From an uncultured Methanomassiliicoccus sp. (GTDB lineage Archaea; Thermoplasmatota; Thermoplasmata; Methanomassiliicoccales; Methanomassiliicoccaceae), in contig CAJKXZ010000006.1 of NCBI GenBank assembly GCA_905203995.1, forward strand, positions 18,648-82,647: a stretch of 64,000 nt of DNA, read 5' to 3'. Each line of letters starts with the position of its first letter. The first letter of the stretch is position 1. The translations under genes and the position numbers were made by a program. The notes under the pieces are model-generated. The model was not told the DNA's origin, searched no databases, and was given only the letters and a program-made list of their open reading frames with translations. This document shows, piece after piece, positions 33,758 to 42,614 of the stretch.

Positions 33758-34630
33758 ATGACTGAACTTTTGGAGGAACTTGAACAAAAGCGTCAATTAC
33801 ATAACGTTGAAGCGGAAAAGCACCGCAGAATACGTGATGAACTGAATGATAAGACGAAAGAATGGGTTGAGAAGAGAGATTCCCTTAATGCTCAAGTTAG
33901 GGGACTTGTCGACCAGGCGGCTAAACATCGCGAGTCAAGAGACGAACTAAACGTCAAAGTTCGGGAAGCCAAAGAACAGCGTGATGTTTGGAACAAAGTT
34001 GTCAATGACTTGAATGAAAAGGTTACTAAGATTAAAAAAGACAACTTACCGAAGAACAATGGTCCTTCAGTTCAAAAACTTAAGAAAGAATTGAAATCAC
34101 TCGAATTTAAGCAAATGACCTCTGTTCTCTCAAAAGGAAAAGAGCAGGAACTTATTGATCAGATGGCTAAACTGCAGGCTGAGATTAAAGAGCGTGAAAA
34201 AGCCTACGATCAGAATGATGACATTAAAGATGCTTTGAAAGAGCTGCGCGACGCCAAAGAACAGGCGGAAGTCCATCACCGCAAAGTCTCAGAGTACGCT
34301 GAAAGCGCCCAGGCTGAACACGATGCCATGATCGCTTTGTACGAACAGGCTGATGCCTTGAGAAAGGAAGCCGATGCCGCTCAAGAAGCATTTATCACTA
34401 ACAAAGTCAACTCCGATGAGGAGCACAAGAAGTATATCGAAAACATACGCCAAGTGCACGACTACGATAAGATCTTAGCCGGAATGAGGCAGAAAGCTCG
34501 TAAAGCCAAGAAAAAGGATGACGAAGCTTCCGCCAAAGAAGAAGCGGAGAAAATCTTTGACCGCTTTAAAGCCGGAGAGAAGCTCAGCACTGATGACTTG
34601 ATGGCGTTACAGAAATCAGGTTACCTTTAA
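33758..34630 (+). CDS. Archaeal coiled-coil protein (COG1340-like)
   Basis: About 290 residues, almost wholly alpha-helical: heptad-rich segments (EELEQKRQLHNVEAEKHRRIRDEL, repeated with DSLNAQVRGLVDQAAKHRESRDELN) at residues 1-95, a proline break near 100, then further helices to a conserved C-terminal EKIFDRFKAGEKLSTDDLMALQKSG motif, typical of COG1340. The role is unknown; such genes are common near translation genes in archaea. The frame opens at TTG 33737; ATG 33758 is preferred. A TATA box (ATATAAAC) is at about 33690. Confidence 0.72.
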   Translation: MTELLEELEQKRQLHNVEAEKHRRIRDELNDKTKEWVEKRDSLNAQVRGLVDQAAKHRESRDELNVKVREAKEQRDVWNKVVNDLNEKVTKIKKDNLPKNNGPSVQKLKKELKSLEFKQMTSVLSKGKEQELIDQMAKLQAEIKEREKAYDQNDDIKDALKELRDAKEQAEVHHRKVSEYAESAQAEHDAMIALYEQADALRKEADAAQEAFITNKVNSDEEHKKYIENIRQVHDYDKILAGMRQKARKAKKKDDEASAKEEAEKIFDRFKAGEKLSTDDLMALQKSGYL

Positions 34631-34641
34631 ACACCTTCCAC

Positions 34642-34665
34642 ATGCGTAGACTTTTGTCTACGCAT
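34642..34665 (+). terminator. Strong terminator after the coiled-coil gene
   Basis: ATGCGTAGAC-TTTT-GTCTACGCAT, a perfect 10-bp hairpin followed by ACTCTAGATTTTTTT. Confidence 0.85.
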
Positions 34666-34825
34666 ACTCTAGATTTTTTTAGAAGATTAACTAAGATCGA
34701 ATAAAACTTGATTTGCTTATCCATTTGTATTCAGTAGGCAACAAGCATTAGACAATTATATAATAACCCAGATAATAGCATACGATAAAAGGAAAGTATA
34801 AATAGTGTTTAGAGAATATTAGGTT
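34666..34825. other. AT-rich promoter region before the candidate ncRNA
   Basis: No ORF. Contains a near-consensus TATA box (AAAGTATAAATAG, 34793-34805) facing right. Confidence 0.45.
34793..34805 (+). promoter_or_regulatory. TATA box of the candidate ncRNA / srp54 leader
   Basis: AAAGTATAAATAG, one of the best TATA matches in the window; the expected start is near 34826, 130 nt before the srp54 ATG. Confidence 0.65.
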
Positions 34826-34906
34826 GGGAAGGACGAGCTAGTCTACAGAGTGCATCCCATCCCTTCTGACAGAGCTAGCCGTCCGCTTCCTATGCATGAT
34901 TTTTTT
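34826..34906 (+). ncRNA. Candidate structured small RNA upstream of srp54
   Basis: From the predicted start the RNA folds into one long hairpin (34827-34890): GGAA/TTCC, then GGACG/CGTCC, a bulged A, GCTAGT/GCTAGC, an internal loop, CAGAG/TTCTG and a 13-nt loop TGCATCCCATCCC. A T7 run at 34900-34906 then acts as a possible terminator. It is not the SRP RNA, which lies at 54847, and has no clear C/D or ACA box. It could be an independent sRNA or an srp54 leader element. Confidence 0.45.
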
Positions 34907-34954
34907 AGCAAAGTTAATAACCAACCTTCGCTCTCAACTGCTCTGGTATAACAC

Positions 34955-36292
34955 ATGGTGCTTGAAGGACTTGGACAATCTCTAAGGAACGCTATTTCTA
35001 AGATAACTAAAGCGAACCATATTGATGAAGAACTCATTAAAGAGATTTCCAAAGATATTCAGCGAGCGCTGCTTCACGCCGATGTCAACGTGAAACTTGT
35101 TTTGGAGCTGACCAAGGAGCTGGAGAACAAAGCTCTGCGGGAAAGCCCGCCACCAGGCATGAGCGCCAAAGAATATGTTATCCGCATCATCAATGATGAG
35201 CTTACTAAAATTCTCGGCGAGCCACGGCCACTACCCATCAAAAAACAAGTAATCATGATGGTTGGTCTCTATGGTCAAGGTAAAACTACTACCACCGGTA
35301 AGCTGGGTCGCTATTTTACTAAAAAAGGTTTGAAAACTGGTGTCATCGCTGCGGATGTTCATCGTCCAGCCGCTTTTGATCAATTAAAACAAGTGGCCGA
35401 AAAGGTCAACGTCTCCTTTTATGGAGAAAATGGCGTAAAAGACGCGCCGGCGATCGTCAAAAGAGGATTGGAACAGTTTGCTAACATGGATGTTGTGATT
35501 ATCGATACTTCCGGACGTCACGCGCTGGAAGATGATTTGATTCAAGAGATCAAAGAGGTAGCAGAAGTAGCAAAACCGGATGAACGCGTTTTAGTTCTTG
35601 ATGCGGCGGTAGGACAACAAGCTGGTCCACAGGCTAAAGCCTTCCATGATGCTGTTAACATCACCAGCGTAATTATCACTAAAATGGATGGTACCGCGAA
35701 AGGTGGTGGTGCACTTTCTGCAGTCGCCCAAACTAATGCTCCGATTTCTTTTATCGGAACCGGCGAACATCTGGTTGACTTGGAACCATTCGAATCAGCA
35801 CGCTTTGTCTCACGACTGCTGGGCATGGGCGATATTCAGAGCTTGTTAGAAACTGCCAAAGAGAGCATTTCGGAAGAACAGGCTGAAGAGACCATGCGGA
35901 AAATGATGTCCGGCAAATTCACATTGGTGGAAATGTACAACCAGATGGAAATGCTGAACAACATGGGACCTCTGCAGAAGATCATGAACATGATCCCCGG
36001 CATGGGCAATCTGGAAGACAAAGTGAATGTCGAAGAATCACAAGAAAAACTGCGGCGCTACCGCTACATCATGGATTCGATGACGCAAGCCGAAATGGAA
36101 GATCCTAAGATCATTAAAGCTTCCCGAGTAGCCCGTATTGCTAAAGGTGCCGGGGTCGACGCCCGAGATGTGCGCGAACTGATCCGCCAATATAATACCT
36201 CTAAAAAAGCCGTCAAAGGCTTCATGGGCAACCGTAAGCTCCGAAAACAACTTATGAAACAGCTCTCATCAGGTGGAGTTGATCAAGAATGA
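34955..36292 (+). CDS. srp54: Signal recognition particle 54 kDa protein
   Basis: GTPase that binds signal peptides and 7S RNA. 445 residues: N domain (GLGQSLRNAISKI), G domain with GLYGQGKTTTTGKLG, DVHRPAAFDQL, DTSGRHALEDDL, TKMDGTAKGGGALS, and a methionine-rich M domain (MMSGKFTLVEMYNQMEMLNNMGPL). Full length and intact. The 7S RNA is encoded 19 kb away. Its stop overlaps the trmY start (ATGA). Confidence 0.97.
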   Translation: MVLEGLGQSLRNAISKITKANHIDEELIKEISKDIQRALLHADVNVKLVLELTKELENKALRESPPPGMSAKEYVIRIINDELTKILGEPRPLPIKKQVIMMVGLYGQGKTTTTGKLGRYFTKKGLKTGVIAADVHRPAAFDQLKQVAEKVNVSFYGENGVKDAPAIVKRGLEQFANMDVVIIDTSGRHALEDDLIQEIKEVAEVAKPDERVLVLDAAVGQQAGPQAKAFHDAVNITSVIITKMDGTAKGGGALSAVAQTNAPISFIGTGEHLVDLEPFESARFVSRLLGMGDIQSLLETAKESISEEQAEETMRKMMSGKFTLVEMYNQMEMLNNMGPLQKIMNMIPGMGNLEDKVNVEESQEKLRRYRYIMDSMTQAEMEDPKIIKASRVARIAKGAGVDARDVRELIRQYNTSKKAVKGFMGNRKLRKQLMKQLSSGGVDQE

Positions 36293-36879
36293 GACGCTTC
36301 GTAGTAGTGGGACATAAAGCAGCTTCCTCGGGAGATTTTAAACTGGAAGATATGGCCGGTGGAGCTGGTCGCTTAGACATTCTTTTAAGATGCATTAACT
36401 CCGCATTTTTCTTATCTCATTCCATCCGCAAGGACGTAGAAATCTATCTGGTTGTCCTCGGAGGAGAAGATGCACCTAAGACTATCCGCATTGTTGGTTC
36501 AGAAGTCAAATATCTCAACCCTGATGAAAGATCTACGGGAGCACTTATCAGGAATGCACTGATGGTCGATGTTGATGACCGGGAAATGCGTTCATCACCA
36601 GGAATTTATGTTTCACGTGACTCATTTTATGAAGTGATCAATCGTCTTTCAGCTAAATCTCGCATCGTTTATCTTCGCGAAGATGGGGTTGATGTCAGAA
36701 CTGCCGAATTTGCCGAAGAAGTGACTTTCGTCCTTTCGGACAATCAGGATCTGACTAACCAAGAAGATGATACTTTATGCTCACTTAATCCTTCGATCTG
36801 CTCGTTAGGTCCTTACTCATATCATGCAGATCATTGTATAATCCTCATCAATAATGAACTAGACCGCCGTGGAGTTTAA
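36289..36879 (+). CDS. trmY: tRNA (pseudouridine(54)-N(1))-methyltransferase
   Basis: SPOUT-class (trefoil-knot) methyltransferase of 196 residues that makes m1-pseudouridine at position 54 of archaeal tRNAs. MRRFVVVGHKAASSGDFKLEDMAG at the start and the C-terminal FVLSDNQDLTNQE plus SLNPSICSLGPYSYHADHCIILINNELD knot residues define TrmY. Coupled to srp54 by an ATGA overlap. Confidence 0.93.
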   Translation: MRRFVVVGHKAASSGDFKLEDMAGGAGRLDILLRCINSAFFLSHSIRKDVEIYLVVLGGEDAPKTIRIVGSEVKYLNPDERSTGALIRNALMVDVDDREMRSSPGIYVSRDSFYEVINRLSAKSRIVYLREDGVDVRTAEFAEEVTFVLSDNQDLTNQEDDTLCSLNPSICSLGPYSYHADHCIILINNELDRRGV

Positions 36880-36919
36880 GCCTGCGGCCCCTTCAATAGA
36901 AAAGCACGGAGATTCAGTA

Positions 36920-37123
36920 ATGTCAGAGAAAATACAAATCCCCCAGCATAACCACTGCCGCAGTTGCGGAAAAGCATTCATCGGCACTGAACGGTATTGT
37001 TCAGACGCTTGTGCCTCGAAAAACAAAACAGAGGTCAAGAAAAAGAAAAAAGAGCTCTATGCTCTGTTTGCCGTGCTGATGGTGATCATGATTGTTGCGG
37101 TTGTAGCTGGCCTGGTTATTTGA
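36920..37123 (+). CDS. Zn-ribbon protein with C-terminal membrane anchor (DUF2116-like)
   Basis: About 67 residues: a zinc ribbon CRSCGKAFIGTERYCSDAC, a lysine-rich linker, and one C-terminal transmembrane helix (LYALFAVLMVIMIVAVVAGLVI), so a tail-anchored protein facing the cytoplasm. The open frame begins at 36869 but ATG 36920 gives the family start. Often found near srp/translation genes in Thermoplasmatota; function unknown. Its stop codon shares TTGA with the next start. Confidence 0.75.
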   Translation: MSEKIQIPQHNHCRSCGKAFIGTERYCSDACASKNKTEVKKKKKELYALFAVLMVIMIVAVVAGLVI

Positions 37124-38085
37124 AAGTCGGCTTAGGCGGAACATTTAACGTTCTTCACCGCGGGCACCAGAAACTGCTGGAAACAGCAATAGCCAGTGGT
37201 GGTGAGGTCTGCGTAGCCGTTACTTCTGATGAATTCAGTGCTCAGAATAAGGCCTATTTTGTTCCATTAAATGAAAGAATTAAACGAGTTGAGGATTACC
37301 TCCGTGCCCGCAACTGCCATTATTCTCTGAGTGTAATTGACCAAGCTGCCGGCAGTGCACCTTACGATCCCGCATTAGAGATGATCGTGGTCTCACCAGA
37401 AACGCAGCCGGCGGCGGAGTGGATTAATTCTTTAAGAGCACAAAATAAACTCAAACCGCTGCAGATTATTACCGTTCCCCATGTTCTGGCGGAAGACGGA
37501 TTGCCCATTTCATCCAGCAGAATCTTAGCTGGTGAAATTGATGAAAATGGCAAAATGCAACGTCCCTTGCGGATTGCGGTAGGTTCACTAAATAAGATAA
37601 AAATTGACGCAACACGTCAGGCCTTTTCTAAATTTTATCAAAATATCGAGGTCTTTGGTGTAGATGTGTCATCAGGTGTACCGGAACAGCCTAAAGAAGA
37701 TGAAACCCGCCAAGGCTCCATCAACCGTGCTCAGCGCTGCCTCGGTACTGCTGATTATGGCGTAGGGTTGGAAGCCGGTGTGTTTGAAACCATCGATGGT
37801 TTGTATGACGTCCAGTATTGTACGATTATTGATAAAGCTGGCAAAATGACCATTGGCCATGGACCGGGTTTCCGTTATCCGGATGCTGTCAAAGAAAAAG
37901 TCGCAGCCGGCTGGACCGTCGGTGATGCTTTCAATTCCATGTACGAATGGGAGAGAAAGGGTCTAGGTGAAGGGGCAATCGGCTGCCTCACCAAAGGAGT
38001 AGTTACCAGAACGCAGCTCTCTGAACAAGCAGTGATTGCCGCTCTGGTACCAAGAATCAAAAGAGAAATGTTTCCCGAAATTTAA
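37120..38085 (+). CDS. coaD: Phosphopantetheine adenylyltransferase fused to an inosine/xanthosine triphosphatase-like (YjjX/DUF84) domain
   Basis: Residues 1-145: archaeal-type CoaD (GLGGTFNVLHRGHQKLLE with the HxGH nucleotidyltransferase motif, FVPLNERIKRVEDYL, ISSSRI), which makes dephospho-CoA. Residues 150-321: YjjX/DUF84 NTPase (VGSLNKIKIDATRQAF, ADYGVGLEAGVFE, CTIIDKAG, GPGFRYPD), which clears ITP/XTP. The same fusion is known in Thermoplasma. Translation starts at TTG 37120, overlapping the Zn-ribbon stop as TTGA; the longer frame upstream lies in another gene. Confidence 0.88.
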   Translation: MKVGLGGTFNVLHRGHQKLLETAIASGGEVCVAVTSDEFSAQNKAYFVPLNERIKRVEDYLRARNCHYSLSVIDQAAGSAPYDPALEMIVVSPETQPAAEWINSLRAQNKLKPLQIITVPHVLAEDGLPISSSRILAGEIDENGKMQRPLRIAVGSLNKIKIDATRQAFSKFYQNIEVFGVDVSSGVPEQPKEDETRQGSINRAQRCLGTADYGVGLEAGVFETIDGLYDVQYCTIIDKAGKMTIGHGPGFRYPDAVKEKVAAGWTVGDAFNSMYEWERKGLGEGAIGCLTKGVVTRTQLSEQAVIAALVPRIKREMFPEI

Positions 38086-39017
38086 GCCGCTGACGATGCT
38101 GGCTGTTCTTCTTTTAATTTAGGTGCGGGAAACATGAATTTGCTGATGTAGATTAACCAGACAATATCTACGGTCATACAGACAGCCGCTGGTATAGCCG
38201 CGGCATCACCAATTAACGCCACTGCCAGCGCACCGGCCATTCCGGTATTTTTGTGAGTGGCAAAGAGAATTTCCGGCACCCGGTCTTCCCGTGCTTCACC
38301 CTTCTTTTTAAGCAAAGCATTGAGGCAGATGCCTACACCAAAGGTTCTGAGGACTGCCGCGATCAGCAGAGATACGAGCAATACCGGTTCTCCAAAGAAA
38401 ACATAATTGTTAGAGCCAGCGATGGCAACGACCAATACTGCAAAGGAGAGATTAATGACAATGGTTCCTGCTGCCGGCGGGATACTTAAGCGCCGCATGA
38501 ATCTTGAGACAATCAGTGGTATAATGATCAACAGAGCGATGTACTCCAGCAAAGTCATAGGATCAATGGCTTCCCCGAGAAAGATCAGCGTGACCAAAGG
38601 TGTGACCAGTAAAGCTGCGAAGTAAATGACTGTAGAGGACACAATTGCCGATTTCATGTTACCTAACAGAAGGGCAGTAAAGGGAATTACCGACACTGCC
38701 GAAGGTACCGCCGCTTCCAGGATCCAGCCGTGACGGATATCGCCTTCAAAGAAAAAGGAGATCAGTACAGTAACGCCCAGACCCAGAACCATACAGCAGA
38801 AAAAAGCCTTGGTGATGTCTTTAGAATAGTGCTTAGGATTCAGACCTGCAAGTTTCATATTGCATAGTGAAAAACACATCATTACGCAAAGAGAAACCAT
38901 GGCGATGTCTTTGTTAGTAATATGTTCTGTTTCTGGAAAGCCGCCGCAGACTAAGGCAATGATTAAAGCCACAGTCAGTACCAGCGGATTATTTCCGAGA
39001 AGATCTCTGATTCTCAC
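38082..39017 (-). CDS. Bile acid:sodium symporter (BASS)-like transporter
   Basis: 311 residues with about ten hydrophobic segments and the fold-related motifs SVSVIPFTALLLGNMKSAIVSST and LFATHKNTGMAGALAVALIG typical of the BASS/ACR3 superfamily. The substrate is not predictable; no arsenic genes are adjacent. Its stop overlaps the convergent CoaD-fusion stop by 4 nt. Confidence 0.75.
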   Translation of the reverse strand: MRIRDLLGNNPLVLTVALIIALVCGGFPETEHITNKDIAMVSLCVMMCFSLCNMKLAGLNPKHYSKDITKAFFCCMVLGLGVTVLISFFFEGDIRHGWILEAAVPSAVSVIPFTALLLGNMKSAIVSSTVIYFAALLVTPLVTLIFLGEAIDPMTLLEYIALLIIIPLIVSRFMRRLSIPPAAGTIVINLSFAVLVVAIAGSNNYVFFGEPVLLVSLLIAAVLRTFGVGICLNALLKKKGEAREDRVPEILFATHKNTGMAGALAVALIGDAAAIPAAVCMTVDIVWLIYISKFMFPAPKLKEEQPASSAA

Positions 39018-39409
39018 AAAACTTGCAATCAGCTCAATATTTAGTATTTTGCTACCAAGATCTCTAATTTCAAAAATAACCTAAGGGAAAACAGATAATT
39101 TGGTCACAACTTTACGAAATAGTCCATTAGATATACGAGATAATTAAAATAATCATTTATCAATAAGTATCACTGCGTTGCAAAAAAATTCCTTTCTTTT
39201 TGACCATCATATAATCCACATTCTTGCATCAGTTGGTAATTTTAAAAGACTGGCAGCAGGAAAACATGCTTGTAAAAGATATATCATCCAATTATAGATA
39301 TAGTAATACGTATTATCCTAATCTACAAATATGAGGAATAATATATCCAAAATACTCAGTTGAGATATCGTACAGTATAGAAGTAAAATAACTAAAGAGG
39401 GTGATTAAA
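39018..39409. other. AT-rich intergenic region before the ABC importer
   Basis: Divergent promoter region, about 390 nt without an ORF. Palindromes AATACGTATT (about 39307) and CTCAGTTGAG (about 39356) lie before the importer and are candidate metal-regulator sites. A GAGGGTGAT ribosome site is at the end. Confidence 0.4.
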
Positions 39410-40561
39410 TTGGTTCAGAAAAAAATCATGGCAGTGGTAGCAGTTCTTGTTCTAGTGATTGCTGCTGCCGGGGTGGTAGTCTACACCCAATCAGAAGGAG
39501 GTGGGGCTGAGAAGAAAGGCCTCTATCGCCTAGATGCAACAGTTAGTGAAGTGAATATGGGACAGTGTTCAGCCACTCCCGGAGTAATCATCACGCTTGA
39601 ACAGATGTATGCAGACTATTATGGAGAATTAGTAAACGATGCGTTGACCATTGAAGACGCTAAAAAGGACACTGCTTTTTGGGATCAATATGGCCAGTGG
39701 GAGTCGATAATTACCGACAATGGTGACACTTACACAGTAAAAAGTGTAACGAAAGATAAGGGAGAAGAGATGGTGACGATCACTAAAGGTGAAATTGGTG
39801 CCGTCGTCTCCTTAGGTACTATGTACACTGAAACAATGTATTTTCTTGCCTGTATGCAGTATGGTGTTGAGCCCTATAGTGAAGAAGGTCTGAACAACCC
39901 TGATGTGAAGAATTACTTACAAACCCACATTGCAGGTGGAATGGACTACAAGTATTATGAAAAGAACGACATCAAATACATGCTGAATTACATCGATAAG
40001 TCATCATATATCGACCTGGGGGTTACTAGCGTTCAAGCTATCGAAAAAGAAAAACTCATGCAGGGTCTTAAAGATGCTAATGAAAAAGTCTCCAAAAAAG
40101 TAATTTATTTGGCATCGGGAACAAGAATCGCCAGCGGCTATTATGAGAATAATGTTGAACCTTGTAAACAAACTAACAATTATTATGCATTCTTTGGCCC
40201 CACTACTATTTCCGAGGTATTCTCTTCGATAGAATGTATTGGTTATCTCACCGGTTTCGATGATCAGACTATCCAAGAGCTTATTGAAAACATCCAGCTC
40301 AGACTTTACAAGATTTATTACTCTGTGCAAGAAAAAACAAACGGGCAATCGGCAGGCTATGCCTACTGGGAGAGTGGCACCGGTAAAGCCATCAGTTCAT
40401 CAATGGGTGAAATCATTGTAGAATATCTGGGTTTTGATGCTAAACTCTTAGATGGTGCCGAACACGATCTTGAATCGCTGCTGCAGGATAAACCAGTATA
40501 CCTGATTTTCTACACCAACGATGCTCGCACAGATGCTGAAAAGATGAGAATAACTGCCTAA
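39410..40561 (+). CDS. ABC transporter substrate-binding protein (FecB/BtuF-like)
   Basis: About 383 residues: a short N-terminal hydrophobic anchor (IMAVVAVLVLVIAAAGVVVY) then a periplasmic-type binding domain with VVSLGTMYTETMYFLACMQYG and an EAIEKEKLMQGLKDANEKV long helix of class III binding proteins. GTG 39401 is also open, but the GAGGGTGAT site is spaced for the TTG at 39410. The ligand (iron-siderophore, haem or corrinoid) is not resolved. First gene of a three-gene importer. Confidence 0.78.
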   Translation: MVQKKIMAVVAVLVLVIAAAGVVVYTQSEGGGAEKKGLYRLDATVSEVNMGQCSATPGVIITLEQMYADYYGELVNDALTIEDAKKDTAFWDQYGQWESIITDNGDTYTVKSVTKDKGEEMVTITKGEIGAVVSLGTMYTETMYFLACMQYGVEPYSEEGLNNPDVKNYLQTHIAGGMDYKYYEKNDIKYMLNYIDKSSYIDLGVTSVQAIEKEKLMQGLKDANEKVSKKVIYLASGTRIASGYYENNVEPCKQTNNYYAFFGPTTISEVFSSIECIGYLTGFDDQTIQELIENIQLRLYKIYYSVQEKTNGQSAGYAYWESGTGKAISSSMGEIIVEYLGFDAKLLDGAEHDLESLLQDKPVYLIFYTNDARTDAEKMRITA

Positions 40562-40563
40562 AC

Positions 40564-40577
40564 AGGGAGCAATCCCT
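40564..40577 (+). terminator. Weak intra-operon terminator
   Basis: AGGGA-GCAA-TCCCT followed by TTTTTTATTTTT, between the binding-protein and permease genes; it may lower expression of the membrane components relative to the binding protein. Confidence 0.5.
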
Positions 40578-40602
40578 TTTTTATTTTTATCGGTGAAAAC
40601 AC

Positions 40603-41652
40603 ATGGATGACATGCAAACTTTAGAAGATTTGAAAAATCATCATCAAAAAGTCAGCCGAAAATCATTTCTCATAATTCTCTCCACCTCAGTCTGTTTATT
40701 TGCTACTTTTTTCCTTGCATTATTCGTTGGCAATTATGAATTGTCAGTCTCGGAAGTAATCTATGGTTTGTTGGGCATTGCTGATACAGAAACGAGTTAT
40801 GTACTTTATGAAACACGTATACCTCGACTATTATGCTGTATCCTCATTGGCGCGGCCTTATCCACTGCTGGCTTGACCATGCAAAGCCTCTTCAAAAACC
40901 CCATGGCGTCACCATCAGTTCTAGGAATTTCCTCCGGGGCAGCCTTCGGGGCTTCATTGGCCATTTCCTTCGGCATCGGCGGCTTTCTTGGCCGTTATAT
41001 GATTCCCGGCATGGCATTTCTCTTTTGTTTTATTACAATGGTTGTTGTATATCTGCTTGCCAGAACAAAATATGGTATCGCAACAACAACTTTGCTTCTA
41101 GCCGGAGTGGCAGTTGGGGCATTCTTTAATGGATTAGTCTCATTGCTGCAATATATTGCCGATGAGGATACTTTGCAGAATATTGTCTACTGGACCATGG
41201 GCAGCCTCAATAACTGCGGATGGAACGCCTTTGCGATGGGTTTGATTCCCATATCTATCGGAATATTCATCATGATTTGTTATGTAAAAGAACTTAATCT
41301 CATTTCTGCGGGTGAAGAGCAAGCATCCAACATGGGTGTAAATATTAGACAAGTAAGAATTATGCTGATCATCGCCACCTCTCTCGCGGTAGGGGGCGCA
41401 GTAGCAATTTCGGGAGTAATTGGTTTTGTGGGATTAATTGTTCCGCACATCTTCAGAATGATTGCTGGACCCAATCATCAGCTGCTGATGCCTTTGTGTA
41501 TAGTTGGTGGCGGGGCGTTTATGATTATTGTCGATACCATCTCCAAAGCAGGATTTAATGTAATCCTGCCCGTAGGTATTCTGACTTCCCTGCTGGGAGC
41601 GCCGTTTTTCATATACGTGATGAGAACCAGAAAAAAAGAGATTTGGGAGTGA
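40603..41652 (+). CDS. FecCD-family ABC permease
   Basis: 349 residues with about ten membrane helices. ETRIPRLLCCILIGAALSTAGLTMQSLFKNPMASPSVLGISSGAAFGA and the ISGVIGFVGLIVPHIFRMI coupling segment are classical of iron-siderophore/cobalamin permeases (BtuC/FecD). A single permease gene implies a homodimer. Confidence 0.92.
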   Translation: MDDMQTLEDLKNHHQKVSRKSFLIILSTSVCLFATFFLALFVGNYELSVSEVIYGLLGIADTETSYVLYETRIPRLLCCILIGAALSTAGLTMQSLFKNPMASPSVLGISSGAAFGASLAISFGIGGFLGRYMIPGMAFLFCFITMVVVYLLARTKYGIATTTLLLAGVAVGAFFNGLVSLLQYIADEDTLQNIVYWTMGSLNNCGWNAFAMGLIPISIGIFIMICYVKELNLISAGEEQASNMGVNIRQVRIMLIIATSLAVGGAVAISGVIGFVGLIVPHIFRMIAGPNHQLLMPLCIVGGGAFMIIVDTISKAGFNVILPVGILTSLLGAPFFIYVMRTRKKEIWE

Positions 41653-41659
41653 GTAAGAT

Positions 41660-42442
41660 ATGACTCTACAAGTGAAAAATATTCGATTTTCCTATTCCAA
41701 AAAAGAAATTTTAAAAGGGATTTCTTTTGAAGCGAATAGAGGTGAGGTAATTGGCATTCTGGGTCAAAACGGATGCGGCAAAACTACACTCCTTAAATGT
41801 ATCAACGCCTCACTGATGCCCAATGAAGGGATCGTTACATTAGATGGAGAAAATATAATAAATCTATCTAAAAAAGAAATTGCTAGAAAGATGGCTTTTG
41901 TTACCCAGAGTACGAGCATTACTTTTCCTTTTTCCGTCTATGAAACTGTAATGATGGGACGGTATCCTCGGATCGGTGCCGTTGACAAAGAATCTGAAAG
42001 TGATATTGACATTGTGTATAAGGCTATGAAAGACACTGGCACTCTGCAGTTTGCCGATCGCAGCGTCAATGAATTAAGCGGTGGGGAACGGCGGCGAGTG
42101 CTTATCGCTCGGGCCCTTACCCAGGAGCCAGAAATTCTCCTGCTTGATGAACCGACTCTGCATTTGGATATTAATCACCAGTTCGATTTGATGGAACTTG
42201 TCAACAAACTAGCCAAGGAACAAAATCTGCTTATCTTGATTGTTACGCATGACATCATTTTAGCGTCCAGATATTGTGATAAGATGATTTTGATCGAGAA
42301 TGGCCGCATCAATCATATTGGCAAAACAGCAGAAGTAGCATCTTCCAACAATTTTCGTGAAATCTTTAAAATTGATTCGGAGGTCTCACACGATGAACGC
42401 TTTGGTTTGAATGTTACTTTAATCGGCCGCTGCAAAACCTGA
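41660..42442 (+). CDS. FecE/BtuD-like ABC ATPase
   Basis: 260 residues: Walker A GQNGCGKTT, Q-loop FVTQST, signature LSGGERRRVLIARAL, Walker B ILLLDEPTLHLD, switch His VTHD. Energises the adjacent permease. Seven nucleotides separate it from the permease stop. Followed by a terminator. Confidence 0.95.
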   Translation: MTLQVKNIRFSYSKKEILKGISFEANRGEVIGILGQNGCGKTTLLKCINASLMPNEGIVTLDGENIINLSKKEIARKMAFVTQSTSITFPFSVYETVMMGRYPRIGAVDKESESDIDIVYKAMKDTGTLQFADRSVNELSGGERRRVLIARALTQEPEILLLDEPTLHLDINHQFDLMELVNKLAKEQNLLILIVTHDIILASRYCDKMILIENGRINHIGKTAEVASSNNFREIFKIDSEVSHDERFGLNVTLIGRCKT

Positions 42443-42458
42443 GGATTTTTAAATCCTC
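42441..42458 (+). terminator. Terminator of the ABC importer operon
   Basis: GAGGATTT-TT-AAATCCTC followed by ATTATTTTT. Confidence 0.8.
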
Positions 42459-42483
42459 ATTATTTTTAGGAATAAAATAAATA

Positions 42484-42571
42484 TGGCGCCGAGGGGGAGA
42501 TTTGAACTCCCGTGGTGAGACACCACCAGTTTTCAAGACTGGCGCCGTAGGCCGGACTTAGCTACCTCGGC
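42484..42571 (-). tRNA. tRNA-Ser (anticodon TGA), CCA encoded
   Basis: Acceptor GCCGAGG/CCTCGGC, discriminator G73, anticodon stem CCAGT/ACTGG with loop CTTGAAA (UGA), a long variable arm GGTGGTG-TCT-CACCACG-type as in class II tRNAs, T arm GGGAG-TTCAAAT-CTCCC. CCA is genomically encoded, unlike the tRNA-Ala here. Confidence 0.95.
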
Positions 42572-42614
42572 TCGAATATAGGTCTGAATGTGTCACTAGA
42601 TTTAAATCTTTGGC

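Noticed and set aside
34826..34906. This hairpin as the SRP RNA beside srp54
   Set aside because: The true 7S RNA with helix 8 and paired ends is at 54847-55158.
36997..37119. Long upstream extension of the CoaD fusion
   Set aside because: The extra residues come from an out-of-frame reading of the Zn-ribbon gene; the domain begins exactly at TTG 37120.
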